64,000 nucleotides of DNA from Bacteroidota bacterium (GCA_023432805.1 JAEYUG010000104.1:1-64000), one strand, 5' to 3'; numbered from the stretch's first letter, positions 32,355 to 42,303 are shown. Numbers and translations: made by a program. Notes: generated by a model not told the origin, from the letters alone.

Positions 32355-33950
32355 ATGAAGACACTTAGATGTGCATTATTGGCGCTGTTGGTAGCGCTGT
32401 GTACTACTCAGGCGTTCGCGCAGTATGAATATGTCGTAGAAATAAGCAGAACAAGTGGGGCCTACGTCAAAACAGGCCCTGCAATCGCTGGAATCACTTG
32501 GGTCTATATGGATGAAAGAACCTATAATGAGAATGCAGGTCATTTCGTTTTCCCTAGCGATCAGGAACAACATCGTTTGTATACCATTGATGTGTCTGAC
32601 GGATCGATCGTGCATAATCCCCTGATCGGAAACGTCTTTGGTTTTCAGTACGATAAGGGCTCCAACGTCATTTACGGCATAGAGCAGGACAATGTAAATA
32701 GCTGCAAGCGCTTCGTTTCGGTAAACCCGGTGACTGGTGCTCTGACACGTATCGGAAATCCGCTGCCATATTTTGGAAATTACTCGGGTGACTGGGTAGC
32801 TTATGACAATACGCGCCACGTGTATATGATAATAACCCCTTCACCCACCTTTACACCTCCTAACATTCTGATTTCTATAGATGCAATGACCGGAAACGTA
32901 ATCTCAAGCCCGTATATAGTATTGGCTCCTGGAGAGCGTATGGGTAATATGACGGTCGACAATTCGACGGGTACATTGTACGGGCTGGTGACAGATAATA
33001 CGCAGCGATGCTACTTGGCGGTAATTAACCCTACAACCGGAACGCATGTGAAAGTAGGGTCCGGCTCGCTGTACGGAAACGGAAACGGGAGCTCTGCGGT
33101 CGACGAGGTAAACCGGCAATTTATCTATATCTACTCCACCCCATTGGCATACTACATAACGACGTTGGATCTCGCAACTGGAAGCGTGTTGCATCATGCC
33201 CTTATCGAGGGGCGGGTTATCGTCCATAATTTCTTTGGTTTGGAGTATGACCACATACGGGAAAAGCTCTATGCCTACCATGGGGAGCTGTATCCGGCCC
33301 CGATCGTGAATGCCGGTCCGGATCAAACGATCATGCTCGGCTACGGACCGCAGTCGGTCACATTATCCGGCACCATTGAAGGTGGGACAGCCCCGTTCCA
33401 ATTCCTCTGGTCAGACAACCGGTCCGGCGCGACAATTCAGGTAAGTCCACAGGTTACAACCACGTACACGTTGTCGGTAACAGGTGCGGATAACAAGCGC
33501 GTATCTGACAACGTCACCGTTACTGTTGCGGACTGTCGCTGCGGACAGGCGATGGATAAGGTAATGGTCTGTCACAATGGGAACACTCTATGCATCGCTG
33601 CAGAGGCTGTCCCGGCACATCTCGAACATGGAGACCAACTAGGCGCATGCGCGGCACAGAAGCCCATCGTCGCAATCCAAGCTCCGGAACGAGCCATTCT
33701 TCAGCAGAACTATCCGAACCCATTCAACCCGGTCACAACGATTCCGTACGCCGTCACGAATGAAGGAAGGGCGGTAATCAGAATCCTCGATGTGTATAGC
33801 AGAGTAATTGGCGTGGTGGAGGATCGCATGCTGCAAGCAGGCACCTATCATGCCGTATTTGATGGAACCGGACTGCCAGCGGGTAGGTACGTCATTCAAC
33901 TCGAATGCGATGGTGTGAGGTCGTATCGACACATGACGCTGATCAAGTGA
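32355..33950 (+). CDS. Secreted beta-propeller-like protein with Ig-like domain and T9SS sorting domain
   Basis: 531 residues from the ATG giving MKTLRCALLALLVALC; signal peptide to AFAQ. Residues 30-320 contain repeated YxIDxxTG-type segments (LYTIDVSDGSI, RFVSVNPVTGAL, LISIDAMTGNV, LAVINPTTGTH, ITTLDLATGSV), typical of beta-propeller blades. Then come an Ig/PKD-like domain (VNAGPDQTIMLGYGPQSVTLSG), a Cys/His motif VCHNGNTLCIAAEAVPAHL, and the sorting domain starting NYPNPFNPVTTIPY. The Cys/His segment recurs in exported Bacteroidota proteins; its role is unknown. The gene is visibly AT-richer than its neighbours, which suggests later acquisition with the island. Confidence 0.85.
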   Translation: MKTLRCALLALLVALCTTQAFAQYEYVVEISRTSGAYVKTGPAIAGITWVYMDERTYNENAGHFVFPSDQEQHRLYTIDVSDGSIVHNPLIGNVFGFQYDKGSNVIYGIEQDNVNSCKRFVSVNPVTGALTRIGNPLPYFGNYSGDWVAYDNTRHVYMIITPSPTFTPPNILISIDAMTGNVISSPYIVLAPGERMGNMTVDNSTGTLYGLVTDNTQRCYLAVINPTTGTHVKVGSGSLYGNGNGSSAVDEVNRQFIYIYSTPLAYYITTLDLATGSVLHHALIEGRVIVHNFFGLEYDHIREKLYAYHGELYPAPIVNAGPDQTIMLGYGPQSVTLSGTIEGGTAPFQFLWSDNRSGATIQVSPQVTTTYTLSVTGADNKRVSDNVTVTVADCRCGQAMDKVMVCHNGNTLCIAAEAVPAHLEHGDQLGACAAQKPIVAIQAPERAILQQNYPNPFNPVTTIPYAVTNEGRAVIRILDVYSRVIGVVEDRMLQAGTYHAVFDGTGLPAGRYVIQLECDGVRSYRHMTLIK

Positions 33951-34254
33951 GATTCGGGAAGTCCTACCAGAGACTCAGGATCCCATCGGGAGATATTCCC
34001 CCTCCAGGGGCGTGAAATAGGCGACGCCAACCTGTTCCTTTGGATCGTTCGGTTCAATGGAACAGGTCTGGTATGCCGCCTCTGAAATCCAAGAATGACA
34101 ATCCCCGTACACTGCCTGTCGAGCAATCGCTTCAGGCACCCACGCCGGCCATTGGTGAGAAACCCAAGGGCCGGCATGCTTTGGTGGATGAGACGTTCGA
34201 TCGGCACGCTCCTGGCCCGACGCAGTCCCATCTTGCAGCGAAGCCCGGCAACTC
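33951..34254. other. Intergenic stretch between convergent genes
   Basis: 304 bp between the 3' ends of the T9SS gene and the multi-PAS kinase gene. No terminator hairpin with a T tract, RNA gene or convincing coding frame is seen. A minus-strand frame through here (ending EQVGVAYFTPLEGEYLPMGS) has natural-looking composition but no independent start, and may be a fragment of a lost gene. Confidence 0.4.
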
Positions 34255-37062
34255 TTATTCGGATCGCGTTGCACCGACCTCTCGAAACGGTGAGCGTCGT
34301 GCCTCGATATCGACATGGACCGGGTCCGGTGGCTTCGTAGGGATTGTGAACCAGAAGGTGCTTCCCTTCCCGAGTTCAGATTCGACCCATATACGTCCAC
34401 CGAGGAGGTCGAGATGAGAGCGCACAATTGACAGTCCGAGCCCGGTCCCCTCATACTTCCTATTGCGATTCGTCTCCGTATCGGCCTGCACAAATCGCTC
34501 GAACACGGCGTCAATCTTATCCGGAGGTATTCCTGGTCCCGAGTCGCGAACGAAGAACTTGATCGTATCATCACTGTTCCGACACCCGAATTCGATGCTC
34601 CCGTGAGCAGTGAATTTGATTGCGTTCCGGATCAGGTTGATAAGAATGCTCTCGAACAGGTGCCTGTCGGTGTACACAAGATCGACGCACTGGGTATCAC
34701 ATCTCGAGATATGGAGCGACAGGCCTTTCTCCTCCGCCTGATTGTGGAAAAAGTCGGCGAGGAATGCGAGCACTTCGCTGATGCTGACTTCAGAACACGA
34801 TACCTTGGTCTCCCCTGATTCGATGCGCGAGATCTCTAGGATGTCTTCGATGGTGTTCATGAGTCTACGACCGCTGCGATTGATGATGTCGATGAGCTGA
34901 TCACGATCCTCAGTCGATACGTCCGGTTCGGCGATGAGCTCGAGGCAACCGAGTATGCCGTTGAGGGGAGTCCTGATCTCATGCGACATGTTCATCAGGA
35001 ACGCCGACTTCAATCTGTTGTTGACCTCGGCTCGATCCTTGGCAGCACGTAGTTCCTCCTCCATGGACCGGCGCGTTGTGATGTCGGTGATGATTCCGTG
35101 CCAGAGCGTCCCCCCATCATCCATCCTTTCCGGTTCTGCGTCGCACATCCGCCACTGTACACCAAGATCAGGGAGAATCACGCGAAACTCGCTGTGGTAT
35201 GGCGTGAGATCGCGTGCGGAAGCCAGGATGTCCTGAACGGTCTGATCATAATCTTCGGGGTGAATCCGGCTGTAGACTGGAGTTGCATCCTCTCGAACAT
35301 CTTCAGGGGTCACATTGTAGATGTCCCACATTCCTCGACTTGAGATAGGGAAGCATGAGCTTCCATCAGAACGGAGCAGAAACTGATACACGACACCGGG
35401 GACGCGGTCGGTGAGCCGTTGCAGTAGCTGGTAGCTACGCTGAACTGACTCCTCTGCGAGTTTTCGCTTCGTGATATCCGTATCGGAACCGCGATACCCG
35501 ATAAACTCGCCATCTTCGTTATACACCGGAAAGCCGTTCGTTGCAACCCAGATGGTTCTGCCGTCCTTCGTACGGATGCGATTCTCGAAGTCGACGAAGC
35601 TCATCCGGCGGTCAAAGACTTCAAACGCTCCTGATATCAGGTCAGCGCGGTCCTCCTCTGGTGCGATGTCGTAGAAATGCATCTTGCCGATCAGCTCCTC
35701 ATTCGACCACCCGATGAATGACAGGGAAATCTGGCTCACGTACGTGTAGAGTCCAGCTGCATCGACCTCCCAGTCCATCGACCGACTATGTTCGGCGATC
35801 TGCACAAGCCGGGATTCACTTCGCCTAAGCGCCTGTTCCGCCCTTACACGATCGGAGATATCTCGGACGAGCGAAATGAAGATGATCTCACCGTTGATGT
35901 TGCACTTGCCAAATCGGACTTCCACGGGAAATGCCGTGCCATCCTTTCGCAGGTGTGTACCATACACGGTGTGTGGCTCCCCTTCCTTCGCAGCGTCCCA
36001 TACTGCACGCGCCTGATCCAAATTAAACTCGGAATCGATATCAGGAACCGAGAGATTGAGAAGTTCCTCTCTCGTGTAGCCAAGGCTTTCGCAGGCGCGT
36101 TTGTTTACCTCGGTGAATCTCCCGTCGTAGCCGTGGATGAAGAGAGCATCGCTCGCTTGCTCGATGAGGCTGCGATACCGCATCTCACTGGCAGCGAGCG
36201 CATGGGTGGCCGTCACTCGATCGGTGATGTCCACAATGGTGGTTATGAAGTGCAGTGGATTGCCCTCCGGGTCGCGTATCAGGGCCGTCCCGATGTCGAC
36301 CCAGATCAGCGACCCATCCTTGCGAATGAACCTCTTTTCATATCTGGCAGTATCTCTCTCCCCGCGTTTGAGCGGGCTGAGCAGCTGCATCGTGGGTTCG
36401 ATCTCTTCTGCCGGCGTGAGTTCCTGCCAGGTTTTTCCACGAAGTTCCTCAGCCGAGTACCCAAGCATGTCGCAGAATGCCTGGTTGACATTGATCTCTC
36501 CTTCGAGCGTCGTGACGGACTTCCCCGCATTTGACGACATGAAGAGAGATTCAAAGATCTGTTCCGACTTGCGCAGTCGTTCTTCACTCAGACGCCGTTC
36601 CGTGAGCTCTCGCTCGAGTGCCTCCGTGCGCTCGGCGACGAGTGTTTCCAGTTTATCCCATGCCGAACGACGCATGAGATTGGCCTTGCGGATCTTTGAC
36701 ACGACCCGCATCATGAACATGAACTCGGTCAGGTCGATAGGTACCCTCAGATAGGCTTCCCCACCCGCCTCGAGCGCAAGGAGACGGTACTCCTTTCTCT
36801 CGGAACTCCCTGACAGAAACACGACGGGTACATCCTCCAGGATGGGATCCGCCTTCATGCGTCGGCAGACATCGAACCCACTCATGCCGGGAAGAACGAG
36901 GTCGAGAATGACGATGTCCGGGGACACCTCCCTTCCCAATTTAATACCGTCCACCCCGTTCGAGGCTGAATAAATATCCGCGGCTGGATACAGTTCCCGA
37001 ACAGCAGCTTCAATTGCCTGAACCGCTGCATGCTGGTCATCTATGATAAGTACGGTCATCAT
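34255..37062 (-). CDS. Hybrid sensor kinase: receiver, four PAS domains, histidine kinase
   Basis: 935 residues. The N-terminal receiver (IIDDQHAA, Asp in IVILDLVLPGMSG, about residue 53; the usual switch Lys position reads RVPID) is followed by a coiled coil and four PAS/PAC units, recognisable by repeated closing motifs DITDRV, DISDRVRAEQ, DTDITKRKLAEE and DITTRRSMEEE near 285, 410, 540 and 670. The kinase has FLMNMSHEIRTPLNGIL (His near 693), NLIRNAIKFTAHG, RDSGPGIPP and GTGLGLSIVRS. No membrane segment, so signals are cytoplasmic or delivered by the receiver. It is transcribed alone. Confidence 0.93.
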   Translation of the reverse strand: MMTVLIIDDQHAAVQAIEAAVRELYPAADIYSASNGVDGIKLGREVSPDIVILDLVLPGMSGFDVCRRMKADPILEDVPVVFLSGSSERKEYRLLALEAGGEAYLRVPIDLTEFMFMMRVVSKIRKANLMRRSAWDKLETLVAERTEALERELTERRLSEERLRKSEQIFESLFMSSNAGKSVTTLEGEINVNQAFCDMLGYSAEELRGKTWQELTPAEEIEPTMQLLSPLKRGERDTARYEKRFIRKDGSLIWVDIGTALIRDPEGNPLHFITTIVDITDRVTATHALAASEMRYRSLIEQASDALFIHGYDGRFTEVNKRACESLGYTREELLNLSVPDIDSEFNLDQARAVWDAAKEGEPHTVYGTHLRKDGTAFPVEVRFGKCNINGEIIFISLVRDISDRVRAEQALRRSESRLVQIAEHSRSMDWEVDAAGLYTYVSQISLSFIGWSNEELIGKMHFYDIAPEEDRADLISGAFEVFDRRMSFVDFENRIRTKDGRTIWVATNGFPVYNEDGEFIGYRGSDTDITKRKLAEESVQRSYQLLQRLTDRVPGVVYQFLLRSDGSSCFPISSRGMWDIYNVTPEDVREDATPVYSRIHPEDYDQTVQDILASARDLTPYHSEFRVILPDLGVQWRMCDAEPERMDDGGTLWHGIITDITTRRSMEEELRAAKDRAEVNNRLKSAFLMNMSHEIRTPLNGILGCLELIAEPDVSTEDRDQLIDIINRSGRRLMNTIEDILEISRIESGETKVSCSEVSISEVLAFLADFFHNQAEEKGLSLHISRCDTQCVDLVYTDRHLFESILINLIRNAIKFTAHGSIEFGCRNSDDTIKFFVRDSGPGIPPDKIDAVFERFVQADTETNRNRKYEGTGLGLSIVRSHLDLLGGRIWVESELGKGSTFWFTIPTKPPDPVHVDIEARRSPFREVGATRSE

Positions 37063-37316
37063 ATCTAGTCCTCAAAGGCTACTCGGTGTCGCCTGCCGTA
37101 GCTGCGCTAGATGATATTCCGCAACCGAACTCTGTCAGTTATCGAATCGCCTCAACGGCATTATTTTTTTGACTGATGGGCCAACATTGCCTAACTGCTC
37201 CAATGCAGCGAACATCGGGAATGTTCCGATGAATGGAAAGAGTCCCTGGTCAGCATTAGTTGAACACCATGTGTATTCAGACCAGCGGACATGTTGACCT
37301 GAGACTGGGGGCGTCG

Positions 37317-38042
37317 CTACCGCCGGCGACGGGGTTGCAGTAGATACAACCCCTCGTCATCGAAGGCATGGGCAGGGACCAGCCGTTCGGTCAGCCACGC
37401 ATCGTGCAGGGGTTTGAGCGAGGTCCAGAAGCGATGCAGGGAAGGATGCCGTGCCGCTGTGGAATCACCGAGCAGCTGCGACCACCTCGACGCATCGTTC
37501 GTCGGAAACATCAGAACCGGGATCGTCGTGCGGCGAACGCGGTGCGCGATCCAGTAGATTTCCTCGATGCATCGGTCTGTCATCGCTAGACAGCCTGCAG
37601 ACACGCAATTCCCGTGAATGTAGATGTCGCCACCGGCCGGATATCCGGTCGCCTGTCTGCGGTCACCGGGATTCGGATAATTGATGCCGAGGCTGAGGTG
37701 GAATGCGCTGACGGGGTTGAAGCGCGTGACCATGTACATCCCCTCCGGTACCTGCGCATCGCCCTGCATGCGTTTGGGACCGATCGTTCCAGACTGCCTG
37801 CACACATCATAGACGTGCAGCAACACGTACGGTTCCCCACGCATTCTTCCCCAGACTTCGAGGAGTTTCTGCTCCTTCCATGCGACGAAGGCGATTCCCC
37901 CGGAAGGTGGATATGTGATGCCGGCGGAATCGCAACGCTGCTTCCAGAGGTGATCTCTGTTGACGACGCGTGACTGTGCCGGTGCGACGGCCGACAGTAC
38001 GACGATTGCGAGAATGAGCGATGCAGATTGTGTGGTATGCAT
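37317..38042 (-). CDS. Exported L,D-transpeptidase (YkuD) family protein
   Basis: 241 residues from the ATG giving MHTTQSASLILAI, with GGGGGAAG a few bases upstream and a signal peptide ending VAPAQS. The catalytic motif reads IYIHGNCVSAGCLAMTD, matching the family HG...S-x-G-C, with the nucleophile Cys near residue 150. Upstream PEGMYMVTRFNP matches the TPxGxF strand. Family members cross-link peptidoglycan or attach proteins to it; some YafK-like members, which this resembles in the long HLSLGINYPNPGD segment, act as hydrolases or toxin-like enzymes. It is not linked to other wall genes here. Confidence 0.85.
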   Translation of the reverse strand: MHTTQSASLILAIVVLSAVAPAQSRVVNRDHLWKQRCDSAGITYPPSGGIAFVAWKEQKLLEVWGRMRGEPYVLLHVYDVCRQSGTIGPKRMQGDAQVPEGMYMVTRFNPVSAFHLSLGINYPNPGDRRQATGYPAGGDIYIHGNCVSAGCLAMTDRCIEEIYWIAHRVRRTTIPVLMFPTNDASRWSQLLGDSTAARHPSLHRFWTSLKPLHDAWLTERLVPAHAFDDEGLYLLQPRRRR

Positions 38043-38282
38043 GAGGCTTCCCCCTCGGGCGGTTGATGAATGTCCCAGTGATGTCGTGCGATGATACATC
38101 CGCTCGCATGCTCATGCAAGAGCAAATTCGTTGACCATGCGAAGGCGATTGCAGCACTTCAAGGATCGAGCCGCGTCGGGTTTCGTGCTGCGTCGGGTTT
38201 CGAAGGGAATCGTAGGAAAAACGGACATGTTTACCTATTATCACTTCAACACACAACACAATGACGTTCTTTCGCGAAAGTC

Positions 38283-40814
38283 ATGGCGAGCAGGCTGCTG
38301 GTCAATGTCGCCACATTCTGTGCGGATACGGTCGTGATCGTGCTCTGCGCCGCAGGTGCCATCGCGATTTCTGAAAAGGCCGACCTTCCCATCGCGCTGA
38401 ATGCGTCCGGACCGCTGCTGGCGATTCAAGCTGCAGACGATGCATCCGACCGGGTCCGCACGGGAGATTCGCTGCTTGCCATCAACGGCGTACAGGTGCG
38501 TTCGCTCATGCACTGCGAGTTCATCCTCGATCGCATGCGTGTCGGTGACAGCGTACACGTGACCATCCGCAGGGAAGGGACGTTGCGCACGGCTTCCCTG
38601 CGATTGGTGCGGTACTACGACGTCTGGTACATCGCCACAACCGTCGGCATCGCATCCATCTACCTGCTCCTCGGACTGATCGTCGCGCTTCGGCGTCCCT
38701 TCGATGCTTCAGCCCATCTGTTCCACCTCGTCACACTCTCGGCAGTCTGCACCATGTCGCTGAGCTGGGGTTCGCTTCTCGAGCCCAGGCCAGACCTCGT
38801 TCGATTGCTCCGATGGATGCTGGCCATGTCGCTTTCCAGCGTGAGCATGCTGCTCGTGCACTTCGTATGCGTCTTCCCCGATCGCATGCTGCGCATCCCG
38901 CGCGGCGTCATCCCCTCTGGCTACGTGATCGCAGCCGTGCTCGCGGTGCTGCACATCATCGCATTCGAACGCGCCGCTGCCGACAGCGCCGAGGACTCCA
39001 TTGCAGCGATGGAAATGATCTACCGACTCGGCTTCGTCGTGCTGGCCGGGGCGGCCGTGCTTGCAGTGCTCCTGCTCGCACGAACGTTTCGAAGGACGAA
39101 TGAGGAATCCATTCGGCGCATCATCCGACTCGAACTCGCTGGGGTGGCGATCGCCATGTCTGGCTTTCTGCTTCTCTGGTGGTTCCCGCGGAATCTGTTC
39201 GGGATCACCGTCGTGTCTGAGGCGCTGGGAATCGTGCCGCTGGTGGTTGCTCCGGTTGCGTTTGCTGTGGCCGTGCTGCGCTATCGCGCGCTCGAGGTCG
39301 ACATCTTCGTCCGAAGGGGAACGCTGTCTATGGTGATGCTCGGGTTCATTCTCGTGACGCTCACCGGCGCGATGGCACTCGTGTGGTTCATGATCGGTCC
39401 CATGCTGACGACGCAGTATGCCTTCCGTCAGGATCAGATGTACACGTTTCTTGTCGCGATGGTGACGGCATCCATTCTGATCGCGATCCTCATCGAGCCC
39501 GTACGGAGGAAGGCACAGCACTTCATCGATCGTCGCATCTTCAATGTGCGGTACAATCATCTGACGGAGGTGGCCATCCTGCGTGACAGCATCAGGGAGT
39601 GTCTCGATGAGCCGTCTGTCACGCGGTTGGTGGCGGGACGACTCCGCATCCTTCTTGAAATCGACCGGACGGCGATCTATGTACGGCGCAGTGTCGACAA
39701 TGCACTGCAATGTCTGCACCAGCATGGATTCGAGCCTCCGCTCCCGCAGCTCCCGCTCCGCATGACAACCTCGAACTTCGATCCCGGACAGCGCATCTAT
39801 GCGCGTCCTGAGCTCGTCGAGGCTGGCGTCCCTGTCCAGCCCCTTGCCGTGCGCAGCTTCCAGCACGCAGGCATCGTGCTCGTACGGCAGTTCACGAGCG
39901 AAGACGGCGTGCTGCTCGGTGCGATCCTCTGCGGATACAAGCGCACCGGCATGCGCTTTGCGGCAGAGGATATTGAACTCATCCACGCCGTCGCGGAGGC
40001 GACTGCACATTCGATCGAGCGCATACGCCTGCACCGCGCCCTCGTGCTTCAGAACGAGGAGACGCAACGGCTTTCCGAGCTCAATCGCATGAAGAGCTTC
40101 TTCGTATCGGCTGTCACCCACGACCTGAAAACCCCGCTGACATTCGTGTACCTGTTCAGCGAGCTGCTCGAGCAGCGCACCGACGACATGACATCGAAAC
40201 ACTGGCTGCGCATCATTCGCGGCGAGACCGATCGACTCACCGTCCTCATCGACAACGTGCTCGGATTCGCACAGATCGAACAGGGGCGGCGCATCTTCAC
40301 GATGGATCCGATCGATCTGAACGATGTCGCACGCCGCGCGCTCGACGTCATGCAGTACCAGTTCGACATGCATCACGTCGCGCTTGCCATCGACCTGTAT
40401 CCGGCCCCCTGCTGCGTGCATGGCGACGCAACCGCATTGCAGCAGGCCGTGATCAATCTGCTCGGAAATGCGATCAAGTATTCTCCGCAGGATAGGCACA
40501 TCACGATCCGCACGCGTGACGAGGGATCCACCTGCAGTCTGTCGGTTGCCGACAGGGGCGAGGGGATCGCCCCGGAGCACCTCGCACACATCTTTGAACC
40601 CTTCATGCGCGTCGTGCCGGCTCATACGGGGGAAGCTCCCCCACCGCCGGCTCGGGCCGGTGGCACGGGACTTGGATTGACAATCGTCCGCGACACCATC
40701 GCCGCCCACGACGGTCTGATCAACGTTGCGTCGAAACCAGGTGAAGGGACCGTATTCACCATGCAGTTGAAGAAAGGAGGCACGCATGTCACGGATCCTG
40801 ATCATCGAGGATGA
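38283..40814 (+). CDS. Multi-pass membrane histidine kinase with N-terminal PDZ-like and GAF-like domains
   Basis: 843 residues. After a first membrane helix, residues 45-110 form a PDZ-like domain (VRTGDSLLAINGVQV, VGDSVHVTIRREG). Then come about seven further hydrophobic helices up to residue 390, a GAF-like region at about 420-570 (LRILLEIDRTAIYVRR, AEDIELIHAVAEATAHSIE), the DHp helix VSAVTHDLKTPLTF (His near 612) and the ATPase domain (NLLGNAIKYSP, ADRGEGIAPEH, GTGLGLTIVRD). The PDZ-like part would face the periplasm. Its last 29 bp overlap the OmpR-type regulator gene, a cognate pair. Confidence 0.9.
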   Translation: MASRLLVNVATFCADTVVIVLCAAGAIAISEKADLPIALNASGPLLAIQAADDASDRVRTGDSLLAINGVQVRSLMHCEFILDRMRVGDSVHVTIRREGTLRTASLRLVRYYDVWYIATTVGIASIYLLLGLIVALRRPFDASAHLFHLVTLSAVCTMSLSWGSLLEPRPDLVRLLRWMLAMSLSSVSMLLVHFVCVFPDRMLRIPRGVIPSGYVIAAVLAVLHIIAFERAAADSAEDSIAAMEMIYRLGFVVLAGAAVLAVLLLARTFRRTNEESIRRIIRLELAGVAIAMSGFLLLWWFPRNLFGITVVSEALGIVPLVVAPVAFAVAVLRYRALEVDIFVRRGTLSMVMLGFILVTLTGAMALVWFMIGPMLTTQYAFRQDQMYTFLVAMVTASILIAILIEPVRRKAQHFIDRRIFNVRYNHLTEVAILRDSIRECLDEPSVTRLVAGRLRILLEIDRTAIYVRRSVDNALQCLHQHGFEPPLPQLPLRMTTSNFDPGQRIYARPELVEAGVPVQPLAVRSFQHAGIVLVRQFTSEDGVLLGAILCGYKRTGMRFAAEDIELIHAVAEATAHSIERIRLHRALVLQNEETQRLSELNRMKSFFVSAVTHDLKTPLTFVYLFSELLEQRTDDMTSKHWLRIIRGETDRLTVLIDNVLGFAQIEQGRRIFTMDPIDLNDVARRALDVMQYQFDMHHVALAIDLYPAPCCVHGDATALQQAVINLLGNAIKYSPQDRHITIRTRDEGSTCSLSVADRGEGIAPEHLAHIFEPFMRVVPAHTGEAPPPPARAGGTGLGLTIVRDTIAAHDGLINVASKPGEGTVFTMQLKKGGTHVTDPDHRG

Positions 40815-41475
40815 TCCTGCGATCGGTCTGGGTATTGAAACCGCTCTGCGCGCCGCAGGCCATGAGCCGCGTGTCAGCAGAGATGGCCGCGAGGGGTACA
40901 CCACTGCGCGCGCGGGAGCCTTCGACCTGCTGCTGCTTGATCTGATGCTTCCGTCAATGAGCGGGGAAGACATCTGCCGCAGCCTGCGTGAACATCGACA
41001 CACACTTCCCATTCTCATGCTCACAAGCAAGCACCTCGAATCGGACCGTGTGCTGGGACTCGATCTCGGTGCGGACGACTACCTCACCAAACCGTTCAGC
41101 ATTCACGAACTTCTCGCACGCATCCGGGCACTGCTGCGACGCGCACAGATGCAGACGTTCGGAGACGGCATACTCACGATCGGGGCTCTGGAGATCGATC
41201 GCACCAGGCAGGTCGTGCGCAGGGATGGAATCCCAGCCGCTCTGACGGCGAGGGAGTTTCGCATCCTGCTCTATTTTCTTGACCATCCCGGGGAAGTTGT
41301 CACGCGACAAATGCTGCTCGATGAAGTCTGGGGATACGATTCCTATCCGACGACGCGGACCGTGGACAACTACATCTTATCGTTGCGCAAGAAGATCGAG
41401 CCCGATCATGCGCATCCGGAATACATCATGACAGTGCACACGGCTGGGTACCGGTTTGTGGGGCTTCCCGTATAG
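40786..41475 (+). CDS. OmpR/PhoB-family response regulator
   Basis: 229 residues. The receiver has IIEDDPA, Asp in LLLLDLMLPSMSG (about residue 52), Thr in LMLTSK and Lys in YLTKPF. The C-terminal winged helix shows LTAREFRILLYFLDHPGEVVT and TVDNYILSLRKKI, ending TVHTAGYRFV. It binds DNA as a phosphorylated dimer to control promoters. It overlaps the upstream kinase gene by 29 bp and is followed 82 bp later by an outer-membrane beta-barrel gene, which may be a target of the pair. AAAGGAGG precedes its ATG closely. Confidence 0.96.
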   Translation: MSRILIIEDDPAIGLGIETALRAAGHEPRVSRDGREGYTTARAGAFDLLLLDLMLPSMSGEDICRSLREHRHTLPILMLTSKHLESDRVLGLDLGADDYLTKPFSIHELLARIRALLRRAQMQTFGDGILTIGALEIDRTRQVVRRDGIPAALTAREFRILLYFLDHPGEVVTRQMLLDEVWGYDSYPTTRTVDNYILSLRKKIEPDHAHPEYIMTVHTAGYRFVGLPV

Positions 41476-41502
41476 CAGGGCAGGACGAACGTGCACGCAG
41501 CA

Positions 41503-41533
41503 TTGCGGCGTGTGCCGCACATGCGTATGTTCG
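41503..41533 (+). promoter_or_regulatory. Candidate promoter of the beta-barrel gene
   Basis: TTG (41503-41505), 20 nt, TATGTTCG (41526-41533), an imperfect match to TTG / TAnnTTTG. A start near 41540 leaves a leader of about 18 nt containing AGAGGAA. Assigned by eye. Confidence 0.4.
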
Positions 41534-41557
41534 AGTATTCACCAACAGAGGAATTTC

Positions 41558-42268
41558 ATGAGACGATCCCTGATTCTAGCAGGCGCATTGCTTGTTATCG
41601 CACACACGTCTGCTGTTGCACAATCCGACAGAGTGGTTGTTGTCGACGAAACATACAAGCGAGACCACTTCTCTATCCGCGCTGGTGTGTGGTTCCCGAA
41701 GGACACGGAGAAGGATTTCACCTTCAACGACGTGTCGTTCAACAAGATCGATGCGCGTATCGATCAGTCGCAGGCACTGGGTCTTGACTTCCATTATCGG
41801 AGTGAAGTCGGTCATCCCCTCTATTTCGATTTTTCCGCCGGGGGCTGGTACTCGTCGTATGACTTCAAGCCGAACACGCTCCTGGAAAATCCAGACAAGA
41901 TTCAGGATGCAGCATCCTGGGCTGTGATCGTGCCTCTCACGATCGGTGCATCATTTACCGTACTCCCCGACAATCCGATCCAACCCTACGTGATGGCCGG
42001 TGCCGGCGCATACGTTGCGTACACGGAGCGTTCACTCGGCTTCGAATTCGGCAGTCGTACGGGGCTTGTTTCCAAGAAGGAGGAGAAAACTCTCGTACGT
42101 TTCGGCTGGTATTTCGGCGCCGGTGTGGATTTCTACATCGCGCGCAGTTTTGCCCTCAGTCTGGGCGCCAAATACGCGTTCCTTGAGTATCAGGAACCTC
42201 TGTTCACGCAGCAGACGAACTTCAACGGCCTGCAGATCAGCCTCGGTTTCACGACAGGACTCCGCTAA
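41558..42268 (+). CDS. Outer-membrane beta-barrel protein (OmpA/OmpW-like barrel)
   Basis: 236 residues from the ATG preceded by AGAGGAA. A signal peptide (LILAGALLVIAHTSAVAQS) is followed by alternating hydrophobic strands separated by polar turns: FSIRAGVWFPK, LGLDFHYRSEV, LYFDFSAGGWYSSYDF, VPLTIGASFTVLP, PYVMAGAGAYVAYTE, FGWYFGAGVDFYIA, FALSLGAKYAFLEY, and a final LQISLGFTTGLR. About eight to ten strands, so a small barrel. It lacks a T9SS tag and a peptidoglycan-binding domain. It directly follows the kinase/OmpR-regulator pair and ends at a strong hairpin. Confidence 0.85.
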   Translation: MRRSLILAGALLVIAHTSAVAQSDRVVVVDETYKRDHFSIRAGVWFPKDTEKDFTFNDVSFNKIDARIDQSQALGLDFHYRSEVGHPLYFDFSAGGWYSSYDFKPNTLLENPDKIQDAASWAVIVPLTIGASFTVLPDNPIQPYVMAGAGAYVAYTERSLGFEFGSRTGLVSKKEEKTLVRFGWYFGAGVDFYIARSFALSLGAKYAFLEYQEPLFTQQTNFNGLQISLGFTTGLR

Positions 42269-42303
42269 TCGATCCCACGTTCCGGGCAAACGGTTCGAAA
42301 CGG

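Noticed and set aside
33975..34254. Minus-strand coding fragment ending EQVGVAYFTPLEGEYLPMGS
   Set aside because: Composition looks natural, but no start, no domain and no link to the neighbouring genes could be shown; kept only as a remark on the gap.
31770..34254. Right attachment site (copy of the tRNA-Arg 3' end)
   Set aside because: Read through by eye for the T-arm and acceptor sequence; no copy found, so the island's right border is left open.
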